Shown here: piece after piece, positions 1 through 6,749 of the stretch
Layout: each line of letters starts with the position of its first letter
Position numbering within the stretch: position 1 is the stretch's first letter
Origin: an uncultured Clostridia bacterium
GTDB lineage: Bacteria; Bacillota; Clostridia; Christensenellales; DTU072
Direction: 5' to 3'
NCBI GenBank assembly: GCA_934296355.1
Contig: CAKRAY010000061.1
Span: 1-8,193 of the forward strand
Length of the DNA: 8,193 nt
Notes under the pieces: model-generated
What the model saw: only the letters and a program-made list of their open reading frames with translations
Database searches by the model: none
Told to the model about the DNA's origin: nothing
Position numbers and translations under genes: made by a program

Positions 1-1
1 G

Positions 2-3000
2 CCTTATTATTACGTGAGAATGGATTATAAAGCAAGACTTCTCGTTAAAACCAACCATACCGCAAGAGTTGACGGAGTAACTTATTACACCTTGGAAGCA
101 CTTAAAGAGAAGAGTCCCGAGGAAGGAGTCGTTTTTGAGGAAGGGGTCGATTACTATGAAGCGATTTACGACGGCTATCGACTAACCGAAGACGTTGAAC
201 CCGCCGAGGATAAACAGTATTATGTGATAAAAAGCAAAGGAAACAACTTTACTTCCGGTTGCTACGTTAGTTATTACGAATGTGTGATTTCCGATTCGTT
301 GGTTGACGTGTTTAACGGTTCTAGCCACAGTATCAATATTTACATAGATAAACTGGGCGAATTGAAAGACATAGTTCAATACGATAAAACGACAATGCCG
401 TACTTAAACGGTATCACTATTAAGAAGCAGACCGTTGCGAAGAAAGTTTACTACGTATACGTTACCGTAGATAACGCGCAATTCGTATTCTCATATCTCG
501 GCGGCTACTACGAATATACGGAATCTTACGGCGGTTATTATATAAATACAACGGATAAAGCGCCTGTTGCCGGAAAGACTTACGCTAAGAAGACAAGAGT
601 ATTTCTTACGAAAGAACAATACGATGCAGATGACAGTAGCGGTAAGTACTATTACGTCTACGATACCGAATTGAACAGATACGTGTTCTCCGAAGAATAC
701 GATAGTTCTGCCGAATACTTTACCATAGACATCGTGAACAACGTTACTTCAACGGAAGGACTGATAGAACTTTACGAAGAAACGGACGATAAAACGGTAA
801 AAACCATAAACCCGTTAATGTTTGAATTACCCGGTATGCCCGGATTTAGTTACCATAACCTTAGAGTAGTGGTCTCCAAATTTACCATTAAAACAAGATT
901 GTTAAAGACCGTTACCACAGATAACTATATTGCCAACGTTCTACTTTGGCCGGCAAGAGTCGACGAAGGCAAAGTAACCTACATAGTTAACGAATCCACT
1001 GCGGAAAACCTTTCCGACAGCGTGAAAGCGGCTATAGATAAAGTTAAGTACATATGCATAAGCGGCGGCAACACTGCGGCAATGGGTTACTTCAATACGA
1101 AATACTCGCCGGAAGCGGATAACTTCAGAATTACCTTCACGGTGGATTACGGAAACAAAACGGAAGATGATCTCGCGAAGCCCGGTTTGTATGAAATCAT
1201 ATATTCCGCATATTTCAATTATTTCGAAGGCGTAAGCGAGCAAAGCGTGTTAATCGATAGCACAAAGATAATGCTCTACGTCACGGAAAATCAAGAGAAC
1301 GAGATTAAATTCGATAGGCAAGTTACCGATAAAGGACTTATTGCTTTACCTAAAGCAAAATTATCGGTAGACGACAACGGTTATATGACTTTAACCGCCG
1401 TTAACGAAGATTCCGCGACCTTACAATTCGAAAAGGTAAGAAATATCGAAGGACCGTTATTGAGCGATGATTACGCCGATTATGCGGGATACTGGGTTAG
1501 TGGCGATAGTTATATCGATATCACGGCAAACGGTAAAATAGAATTAAGTATAAACGGCGTAGTTTCCGAAGGCGACAACGTGACTTTTAGCGGTAACGCC
1601 ATGACGTTTGACGTAAGAAGCGGATTAACCGCTAAATCGACGTCCCCGTTGTTACTCGACAATACTTCCGGTCAGACCTCCATGTTCTATTATGCGGAAG
1701 GAATGGCAAGTCAAAAGAATCTTACCTATGTAATGGATAACGTTACGATAAACGATAACGGAGAGGTTTGGTTGTTCTTGCGTACTACGACTAAGCAATT
1801 CACTAACTTGCTGGCGGCGCCGGTCGACGACGTAACTTCGACTGCAATAGGATTGCGCATCGTAAGATACGGCGATATCACATTAACTACCGTTTATTTA
1901 ACGTGGTATAATCATGACGACGAACTTAATTACGTATGGTTTGGCGGTTCGACGCTGGATTTACAATGGACCGACTATATCAACATAATTAAGGTCGATT
2001 TTGCCGACGACGATGAAGACCACGTCGCAACTATAAGAATTTACCAACACGATTTAGGCGAAAACGCCACTAAACTCGCTTGGCAACAATATATAAAACG
2101 CGAATCTTTCGGTATTGATTCGTACGCAAAAATAGATTTGCCCGACGGCATGGTTATTCCTCAAGGCGTAATCTACGTCGACGACGGCGGGTATAGGTTA
2201 ATCGAGAGAAGCGGCGAAGTTATCGATAACGGGTCTTATAATTATTACGTCAAGGAATCCGGTTCGATCGGTACTAACGGTATGACTTTACAAGATTCTC
2301 ATATCTCGGACGCATTTAGCGGGCAGTATCACGGTATATCGCTAAACAATGCAAGTCTTAGATTACTTGACGCATATTCCGGTACTCGAGTAAACACCGA
2401 TATGGATTTTGCGAAATATATCGTAGACGGCGACATATTCAACAAAGGTTCGTATGTGAGCGGAGATAGCGTTTTGACCGGAGAATTTGCGGGAGATAAA
2501 CCGTATATCTATATGGCTACGGACGCTTACGACGTGCCTTACGGATATACTGAAAATTCTATGTCGATTAGATTTAAGGCGGATAGAAATTATAGAAAAG
2601 TAACCGTAACGAACGACATGCATGACACCGTAATTCCTACCGATAAATATTATCGCGAAGTATACGAATTAATTACCGCCGGATTTATTACCTCGGGCGT
2701 TACCTATTACAAGTTAATAGACGGCGTATACGTAGAACAAACGATAAGAAATTCCGAAATAGGCAAGCCCATAGACGAGTCGTACGGATATTACATTAAG
2801 TATTACGAAACGATTAATCCGTCGCCCGAAAAGTGGACGGCCGAAACCATTAACGGCGTGTACTACTATATCAATTCGGGTAACTACGTACCTTATTACG
2901 CTTCGGAAGATAGTATAGGAGAAGAAATACTTAATGACGCGACGAACAAGTTCTATAAGAAAGTCGGCGAAAACGCGTATGAAGAAATCAACAAGCCGCA

Positions 3001-3616
3001 AGAAAAAGAAAGGGTCGATAAGAATAAAACGTATTACGAATTACCGAAAGACGAATTCTACTTGCTGTTTGGCGGCAATACGCCGTATTATGAAACCGTA
3101 AAAGAAAAGACTCGTCAGCGCGGAATGATGCTGAATTATAATTCTAACGGAGAACTCGTATACAGTTTCTATATCTACCGTAACGTATCCGCAAGAGTTA
3201 CGCTTATGAATAACGTAGATTTATACGACGGTAAAGAACATACTATAACGATTACGGTATACGACTCGGATATTATCAACCTTTACGACGACTTACTTTC
3301 CGACGGAATTTTTAAGGACGATACTCTAAACGAAGGCGCGCAGAATTTGGCTATCGGCCTTGTGGACGTATATTTAGTAGATATTACCGTAGATGGTATA
3401 ACCAATAGAGTCGTTTGTCCCGTATATAACAAGGACTACTCCGACTATATGGAATCTATCGACAGCATTAGCGGCTCGTCAGAACCGTATTCAGACAAAT
3501 ACTTCCTCAAAGGTATGTACTATACCGGTATAATGATTGTCAATAAATTAGGTAAGGAACAAAACGAAAGCAGAGTAAAACTAAGCGTACTCGATTTCAC
3601 TACGTTTAATAAGTAA
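2..3616 (+). CDS. Large Tyr-rich, probably extracellular LamG-like repeat protein, 5'-partial
   Basis: The frame is open from base 2, so the GTG at 14 is not a true start and the gene begins upstream; it ends at TAA 3614-3616. Counting from codon 14, about 1200 residues remain. No catalytic motif is recognised. Residues roughly 93-130, 555-690 and 1032-1200 have the alternating beta pattern of LamG/concanavalin-like sandwiches, including the telltale turns FNGSSHSINI and YDGKEHTITI and a closing strand LSVLDFTTF. Around 490-545 is a smaller beta unit (YWVSGDSYIDI...NGKIELSING). Three blocks (about 1-90, 134-238, 870-1031) are strings of short Tyr-rich modules of the type GVTYYKLIDGVYV and APVAGKTYAKK. 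There are very few Cys residues. Binding to glycans or another surface role is inference from the beta-sandwich look. The C-terminus lacks LPXTG, a transmembrane helix or an obvious sorting signal; any signal peptide lies outside the window. A phage structural protein was considered because similar YY modules occur there, but no phage genes flank it. No terminator is visible after the stop. Confidence 0.7.
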   Translation, partial: PYYYVRMDYKARLLVKTNHTARVDGVTYYTLEALKEKSPEEGVVFEEGVDYYEAIYDGYRLTEDVEPAEDKQYYVIKSKGNNFTSGCYVSYYECVISDSLVDVFNGSSHSINIYIDKLGELKDIVQYDKTTMPYLNGITIKKQTVAKKVYYVYVTVDNAQFVFSYLGGYYEYTESYGGYYINTTDKAPVAGKTYAKKTRVFLTKEQYDADDSSGKYYYVYDTELNRYVFSEEYDSSAEYFTIDIVNNVTSTEGLIELYEETDDKTVKTINPLMFELPGMPGFSYHNLRVVVSKFTIKTRLLKTVTTDNYIANVLLWPARVDEGKVTYIVNESTAENLSDSVKAAIDKVKYICISGGNTAAMGYFNTKYSPEADNFRITFTVDYGNKTEDDLAKPGLYEIIYSAYFNYFEGVSEQSVLIDSTKIMLYVTENQENEIKFDRQVTDKGLIALPKAKLSVDDNGYMTLTAVNEDSATLQFEKVRNIEGPLLSDDYADYAGYWVSGDSYIDITANGKIELSINGVVSEGDNVTFSGNAMTFDVRSGLTAKSTSPLLLDNTSGQTSMFYYAEGMASQKNLTYVMDNVTINDNGEVWLFLRTTTKQFTNLLAAPVDDVTSTAIGLRIVRYGDITLTTVYLTWYNHDDELNYVWFGGSTLDLQWTDYINIIKVDFADDDEDHVATIRIYQHDLGENATKLAWQQYIKRESFGIDSYAKIDLPDGMVIPQGVIYVDDGGYRLIERSGEVIDNGSYNYYVKESGSIGTNGMTLQDSHISDAFSGQYHGISLNNASLRLLDAYSGTRVNTDMDFAKYIVDGDIFNKGSYVSGDSVLTGEFAGDKPYIYMATDAYDVPYGYTENSMSIRFKADRNYRKVTVTNDMHDTVIPTDKYYREVYELITAGFITSGVTYYKLIDGVYVEQTIRNSEIGKPIDESYGYYIKYYETINPSPEKWTAETINGVYYYINSGNYVPYYASEDSIGEEILNDATNKFYKKVGENAYEEINKPQEKERVDKNKTYYELPKDEFYLLFGGNTPYYETVKEKTRQRGMMLNYNSNGELVYSFYIYRNVSARVTLMNNVDLYDGKEHTITITVYDSDIINLYDDLLSDGIFKDDTLNEGAQNLAIGLVDVYLVDITVDGITNRVVCPVYNKDYSDYMESIDSISGSSEPYSDKYFLKGMYYTGIMIVNKLGKEQNESRVKLSVLDFTTFNK

Positions 3617-3631
3617 TATACTTATAAACGC

Positions 3632-3660
3632 TTGACACTTTCACTAATGAGAGTTACTAT
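3632..3660 (+). promoter_or_regulatory. Sigma-A type promoter for the riboswitch-ribU transcript
   Basis: A perfect -35 hexamer TTGACA lies at 3632-3637, then a 17-base spacer, then TACTAT at 3655-3660 (four of six matches to TATAAT). Transcription would begin near 3666-3668, exactly where the first helix of the FMN aptamer starts, which supports the assignment. It lies 15 bases after the stop of the preceding large gene, so the leader has its own promoter. No operator for a protein regulator is recognised. Confidence 0.75.
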
Positions 3661-3665
3661 AAAAA

Positions 3666-3775
3666 TACATTTTGGGGCGGAGTGAAATTCTCCACCGGTG
3701 GTATAGCCCACGAGTCGTAAGACAGAGCAAGTTAAATTCTTGCGCCGACGGTATAGTCCGGATGAAAGAAATGTA
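3666..3775 (+). ncRNA. FMN riboswitch (RFN element)
   Basis: The RNA senses flavin mononucleotide and controls the riboflavin transporter gene downstream. All the hallmark blocks of the RFN family are readable in order: closing helix P1 TACATTT (3666-3672) with AAATGTA (3769-3775); GGGGC then P2 GGAG (3679-3682) with CTCC (3690-3693) around TGAAATT; ACCGGTGGTATAGCCCACGAG forming the next hairpin; a short stem GTC/GAC closed by the GNRA loop GTAA (3714-3723); a variable hairpin GCAAG/CTTGC (3727-3743); and the near-invariant GCCGACGGTATAGTCCGGATG (3744-3764). No core element seems missing, so the aptamer should be functional. It is followed by an intrinsic terminator, indicating transcriptional control: FMN bound means termination. 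Confidence 0.97.
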
Positions 3776-3793
3776 ATCGTCGTTAAGAATTCG

Positions 3794-3827
3794 CCCCGTT
3801 TGATTTATTCATACGGGGTTTTCTTTT
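3794..3827 (+). terminator. Riboswitch-controlled intrinsic terminator
   Basis: CCCCGT (3794-3799) pairs with ACGGGG (3813-3818). After one T-T mismatch, TGA (3801-3803) pairs with TCA (3809-3811) around a five-base loop, and the T-rich run TTTTCTTTT follows at 3819-3827. It lies 18 bases after the aptamer and 19 before the ribU start. The 5' arm and the bases just before it (3790-3797) are complementary to 3674-3681 at the 5' edge of the aptamer, including one G-U pair, giving a plausible antiterminator when FMN is absent. Confidence 0.92.
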
Positions 3828-3846
3828 ATGGACGGTAGGAGTAGAA

Positions 3847-4542
3847 ATGAACGGAATAAAAAAAGGTTTTAAGAAAATAACGCCCGCATATATAGCGAAA
3901 ACAGCGTTGCTCGCGGCAATTTCATATATTCTATATATGTTTGTGAAATTCCCTTTACCGTTTATGTTTCCGTCGTTTTTGGAAATGCAATTTTCCGAAT
4001 TGCCTGCGCTTCTCGCCGGGTTCGGCGTCGGACCTTTCTCGGGTTGTTTAGTAATAATAATAAAGTGCGCTCTCAAACTGCCGTTTTCTACCACCGCGAT
4101 GGTGGGAGAACTAATGGACTGTATTATCGGTCTAAGCGTCGTTTTACCTGCTTCGCTTTTTTACAGTAAACTTAAAACAAAAAAATCGGCGCTTATCGGC
4201 GTTATTATCGGCGTGTCGATAGCAACGGTATTCAGTATGCTGTTTAACCGTTTCGTGGCTATACCTTTTTACGTTAAACTCTTTTTTAACGGCAATTTCG
4301 ACGCCGTTGTTGGTATATGCGCTACGCTTTACAAAGGCGTAAATAAAACCAATTTCTACTTATACTATATATTTTTGGGCGTATTACCTTTTAATTTACT
4401 TAGACTTAGCATAGTTGGTTTAATAACGTTTTTGACATATAAGAAACTCTCGAAAATTTTACATTGGGAGGTTACGAGTAAAAAGAAAAAGAAGCCTTCC
4501 GAAGTCGAAAATAATTGCCAAACCGAAGAAAAAGATATATAA
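3847..4542 (+). CDS. ribU: Riboflavin ECF transporter S-component RibU
   Basis: This is the substrate-binding membrane subunit that captures riboflavin and works with the shared energy-coupling module (EcfA, EcfA', EcfT), whose genes are not in the window. The 231-residue product is hydrophobic with about six membrane segments. Family landmarks visible are the AxxxA-type motif in helix 1 (A20-A24), which in S-components docks on EcfT; FLEMQFSELPALLAGF at 44-59 followed by GPFSG and a conserved Lys; GELMD near 87-91; NRFVAIPFY at 134-142; and PFNLLR at 181-186 in the last helix region. The C-terminal tail (about 210-231) is strongly charged with a run of five lysines. The start follows AGGAG at 3837-3841 by five bases. 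The gene sits directly behind an FMN riboswitch and terminator, which independently supports the riboflavin specificity. No riboflavin biosynthesis genes are near, consistent with a scavenging role, although auxotrophy cannot be judged here. Confidence 0.95.
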   Translation: MNGIKKGFKKITPAYIAKTALLAAISYILYMFVKFPLPFMFPSFLEMQFSELPALLAGFGVGPFSGCLVIIIKCALKLPFSTTAMVGELMDCIIGLSVVLPASLFYSKLKTKKSALIGVIIGVSIATVFSMLFNRFVAIPFYVKLFFNGNFDAVVGICATLYKGVNKTNFYLYYIFLGVLPFNLLRLSIVGLITFLTYKKLSKILHWEVTSKKKKKPSEVENNCQTEEKDI

Positions 4543-4549
4543 TAAAGCT

Positions 4550-4963
4550 ATGATTTTTGTTTCTGAATCTATTAACGATACATATAAAATTGCGGAAAAA
4601 GTCGCGCGTAAATGTAAGGGCGGCGAGATAATATTGCTAAACGGAGAACTCGGCGCGGGAAAAACGACTTTCACCAAAGGATTTGCAAAAGCGTTAAACG
4701 TAAAAAATAACGTGACCAGTCCTACTTTTACTATAATGAAATCGTATTACGGCGATTTAACTTTACGTCATTTCGATATGTACAGAATAAACGACGAAGA
4801 GGAATTGGAAGAACTCGGATTCGATGATTATTTTTATGGCAACGACGTTTGTCTTGTGGAATGGAACAAGGTAAAATTTATCGAAAAAAACGTAATTACC
4901 GTTAATATCGAGTATTCGGGCGAGAACAAAAGAACGATAACGATCGAGGGCGTTGACTTATGA
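4550..4963 (+). CDS. tsaE: tRNA t6A biosynthesis ATPase TsaE
   Basis: TsaE is the P-loop ATPase that works with TsaB and TsaD in the cytoplasm to transfer threonylcarbamoyl to adenosine 37 of ANN-decoding tRNAs. The 137-residue length is normal. Visible landmarks are Walker A GELGAGKTT (32-40), the SPTF switch segment (57-60), HFDMYR (74-79), EELGFDDYF (87-95) and the Walker B-like LVEW (102-105) followed by N-K. The ATG is seven bases after the ribU stop; there is no convincing Shine-Dalgarno directly before it, so translational coupling to ribU is likely. It overlaps tsaB by four bases (ATGA). I see no promoter between ribU and this gene, so expression may depend on readthrough past the FMN-controlled terminator. 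Confidence 0.96.
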   Translation: MIFVSESINDTYKIAEKVARKCKGGEIILLNGELGAGKTTFTKGFAKALNVKNNVTSPTFTIMKSYYGDLTLRHFDMYRINDEEELEELGFDDYFYGNDVCLVEWNKVKFIEKNVITVNIEYSGENKRTITIEGVDL

Positions 4964-5508
4964 ATTTATTGACGATTGATACGACAACCGACCAAATTAT
5001 CTTGGGGTTGACTTTTAATAATAAAAACTATTATTTTCAAGGCGAAAAGAATTGTAAAAAGCATAACGAATTATTGCTTACCTACGTTGATAGTTTTTTA
5101 ACCGATAACGGCGCAACGCTAAGTGATATCGACGTTTTCGGAGTGGTTGTAGGGCCCGGTTCTTTTACTGGAATAAGAATAGGAGTAGCGACTGTCAACG
5201 CTTTTGCAATGGCAACCAAGAAAAAAATAGTGGAAATCACATCATTAGAACAACTCGATAACGGCGAAGAAAAACTTGTTTTGTTAGATTGTAGGCCCGG
5301 TAATTATTATGTAGGAAAGTTCGGGAGAACTGTCGAATATATGGCGCTTAACGAATCCGAAATTGCCGGGATAAAATTAAAGAAAGTTTATCTTACCGAA
5401 GTTCATCCCGACGCCATTCAAAGTAAGTGCAACGAAAAAGCCGAACTCGGTTTGTTTGTTAAACAAGCCAAACCGTTTTATTTGAAAAAATCGTCTGCCG
5501 AATATTAA
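4960..5508 (+). CDS. tsaB: tRNA t6A biosynthesis scaffold protein TsaB, short form
   Basis: TsaB is an ASKHA-fold paralogue of TsaD that dimerises with it and is needed for t6A formation. Landmarks are the N-terminal LLTIDTTT strand-turn (3-10), KHNELLL (34-40), the highly conserved GPGSFTGIRIG (65-75), ITSLEQL (93-99), the second-domain start LLDCRPGNYYVGKF (108-121), and a C-terminal PFYLKKSSAEY matching the usual P-YLR...A ending. At 182 residues it is shorter than the roughly 220-240 typical of the family; the loss falls in the second domain between about 125 and 165, while both ends are intact, so this is a compact version rather than a truncated pseudogene. Its start overlaps the tsaE stop as ATGA. 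The partner tsaD is not in the window. Confidence 0.95.
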   Translation: MNLLTIDTTTDQIILGLTFNNKNYYFQGEKNCKKHNELLLTYVDSFLTDNGATLSDIDVFGVVVGPGSFTGIRIGVATVNAFAMATKKKIVEITSLEQLDNGEEKLVLLDCRPGNYYVGKFGRTVEYMALNESEIAGIKLKKVYLTEVHPDAIQSKCNEKAELGLFVKQAKPFYLKKSSAEY

Positions 5509-5510
5509 GT

Positions 5511-5951
5511 ATGAATATACGTTTTGAAAATTTAACGAAAGATAATTATAAAGATTTACATAAAATCGATTTAGAGTGTTTTCGAGATGAAGTATGGGGA
5601 GAAAGCACTTTTTTTTCTGATATAGCGGACAGTTTTAAGACTTATGAAATCGCTTATGTTGACGGGGTTATAGCGGGATACGGCTGTTATACACAAATTT
5701 TAGACGAATGCGATATATTAAAAGTGGCGGTGAAGCCCGAATTTAGGAAAAATGGCATAGGTCTTAATATCATGAATAGACTATTATATAACGCGAGAGA
5801 AGCCGGCGTAACCGCAGTTACGTTAGAGGTAAGGGAATCAAACGTTGCCGCGCAAAAATTTTACGAAAAATTAGGTTTTAAATACGTAGGAACAAGAAAA
5901 GGGTTTTATCGGGATAAAGAGAACGCAAAGATTTATTGGTTATATTTTTAG
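5511..5951 (+). CDS. rimI: GNAT N-acetyltransferase RimI (ribosomal protein S18 N-terminal acetylase family)
   Basis: A single-domain GNAT enzyme of 146 residues that uses acetyl-CoA to acetylate protein N-termini; S18 is the classic substrate. The acetyl-CoA pyrophosphate loop RKNGIG (79-84) follows the strand ILKVAVKPEF, and LEVRESN (105-111) then AAQKFYEKLGF (113-123) are typical of RimI. E106 and Y118 have the same 12-residue spacing as the catalytic Glu and Tyr described for RimI. The C-terminal IYWLYF replaces the usual hydrophobic end. It starts two bases after the tsaB stop, with no separate leader, and the tsaB-rimI pairing is a common order that supports the name. Its TAG stop (5949-5951) is part of the TAGGAG that serves as ribosome binding site for the next gene, which lies in the same frame. 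Confidence 0.92.
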   Translation: MNIRFENLTKDNYKDLHKIDLECFRDEVWGESTFFSDIADSFKTYEIAYVDGVIAGYGCYTQILDECDILKVAVKPEFRKNGIGLNIMNRLLYNAREAGVTAVTLEVRESNVAAQKFYEKLGFKYVGTRKGFYRDKENAKIYWLYF

Positions 5952-5954
5952 GAG
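5950..5954 (+). promoter_or_regulatory. Ribosome binding site that points to a CTG start
   Basis: AGGAG overlaps the rimI stop codon and lies six bases before CTG 5961-5963. No ATG, GTG or TTG occurs in the hydrolase frame between this site and 6045. The same TAGGAG string precedes ribU at 3836-3841 with five-base spacing, so the site resembles the best ribosome binding site in the window. It is the main evidence for where the hydrolase starts. Confidence 0.7.
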
Positions 5955-5960
5955 ATAGAA

Positions 5961-6749
5961 CTGAAACTAATCAATCATATCCGATTCGGAACCGGAAAAG
6001 ACGTCTTTTTTTTACACGGTTGGGGCGGTAGCGTCGACAGTTTTTTGTTTGTCGCAAAAAGAATTGCCGAAAGAGGGTATCGAGTTACTTTAGTTGATTT
6101 TTACGGTTTCGGTAAAACGCCGCACCCGTCGCTCCCGCTTTCGCTTGACGATTACGTTTTGTCTATAGTAAATCTCATCAGATATTATGAAATAGAAAAA
6201 GTTACGCTCGTTTGTCATTCGTTCGGCGGTAGAGTCGGCATTAAACTATGCGCAAAATACGGGTATTACGTTGAAAAATTGATGTTAGTCGATGCCGCGG
6301 GTATAAAACCAAGACGTAATATTTTTTACCATATAAAAGTTTTTGACTATAAATTAAGAAAAAAACTAAAATTAAAAACGACAAACTCCGGCAGTGAAGA
6401 TTATAAGCGATTATCGCCGATAATGAAAAAAACTTTTGTCAACGTCGTAAACGAAGACTTGACCCCGTTATTACATAGAGTAATTTGTCCGACTTTAATT
6501 TTCTGGGGACAAAAAGACAAAGATACGCCTTTTTATATGGCAAAAAAGATGAATAAGAAAATTAAGAATTCAGCCGTAATAGAGTGCCTAAACTGCGGAC
6601 ATTTCGCATATATTGAAATGAGCGAAGTGTTTATAGAAACATTGGCGATTTTTTTATCGGGGGATAGCGATGGCGTTGACGGCGACGATAATTATACTTC
6701 TGACAAACGTAATAGCGTCACAAAAATTGCTTGTAATCGCTCAAAATAA
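5961..6749 (+). CDS. Alpha/beta hydrolase, probable CTG start
   Basis: A 262-residue alpha/beta-hydrolase-fold protein, presumably cytoplasmic; the substrate is unknown. Numbered from CTG 5961, it has the first strand and oxyanion-hole motif FFLHGWGGS (16-24), DFYGFGKT (46-53), the nucleophile elbow CHSFGG with Ser87 (Cys replaces the usual first Gly), the acid in WGQKD (Asp186) and the catalytic His214 in CGHF. The triad is therefore complete. The first standard start codon in frame, TTG at 6045, would delete the HGWGG oxyanion motif and the first strand, so it cannot be right. CTG 5961 gives a natural N-terminus (MKLINHIRFGTGKDV) behind AGGAG. The last 26 residues are acidic and polar and encoded over the beginning of the following Mur ligase gene. 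Sitting just before a cell-wall ligase suggests, as inference, a role linked to peptidoglycan precursors or lipids. Confidence 0.85.
   Translation: MKLINHIRFGTGKDVFFLHGWGGSVDSFLFVAKRIAERGYRVTLVDFYGFGKTPHPSLPLSLDDYVLSIVNLIRYYEIEKVTLVCHSFGGRVGIKLCAKYGYYVEKLMLVDAAGIKPRRNIFYHIKVFDYKLRKKLKLKTTNSGSEDYKRLSPIMKKTFVNVVNEDLTPLLHRVICPTLIFWGQKDKDTPFYMAKKMNKKIKNSAVIECLNCGHFAYIEMSEVFIETLAIFLSGDSDGVDGDDNYTSDKRNSVTKIACNRSK

Noticed and set aside
14..16. GTG as start of the large protein
   Set aside because: The frame is open to base 2 and the preceding codons (P-Y-Y-Y) continue the same Tyr-rich module; there is no ribosome binding site, so the gene is cut by the window edge.
941..1243. Minus-strand open frame inside the large gene, and similar ones at 182-379, 2363-2623, 2714-3001, 3783-4094, 4459-4677 and 7258-7458
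   Set aside because: All lie antisense to well-supported genes, lack recognisable motifs and have the composition expected of complementary-strand shadows.
2..3616. Large protein as a phage tail or fibre protein
   Set aside because: The YY modules resemble those in some phage structural proteins, but nothing else in the window is phage-like and the following genes are housekeeping. Kept only as an alternative.
3637..3654. Inverted repeat ACTTTC/GAGAGT as terminator of the large gene
   Set aside because: The stem is six pairs with one wobble, lies inside the promoter spacer and is not followed by a T run.
4432..4464. Internal promoter in ribU driving tsaE (perfect TTGACA at 4432-4437)
   Set aside because: No acceptable -10 hexamer occurs at 16-18 bases; the nearest A/T runs fit poorly. 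It remains possible but not supportable.
6045..6749. Hydrolase starting at TTG 6045
   Set aside because: This start removes the first strand and the HGWGG oxyanion motif and has no ribosome binding site at a suitable distance.
6670..6749. Frameshift joining hydrolase and Mur ligase into one fusion
   Set aside because: Both proteins have complete, self-consistent ends: the hydrolase has its full triad, and the Mur ligase has its own ATG with GGGGGA in front.
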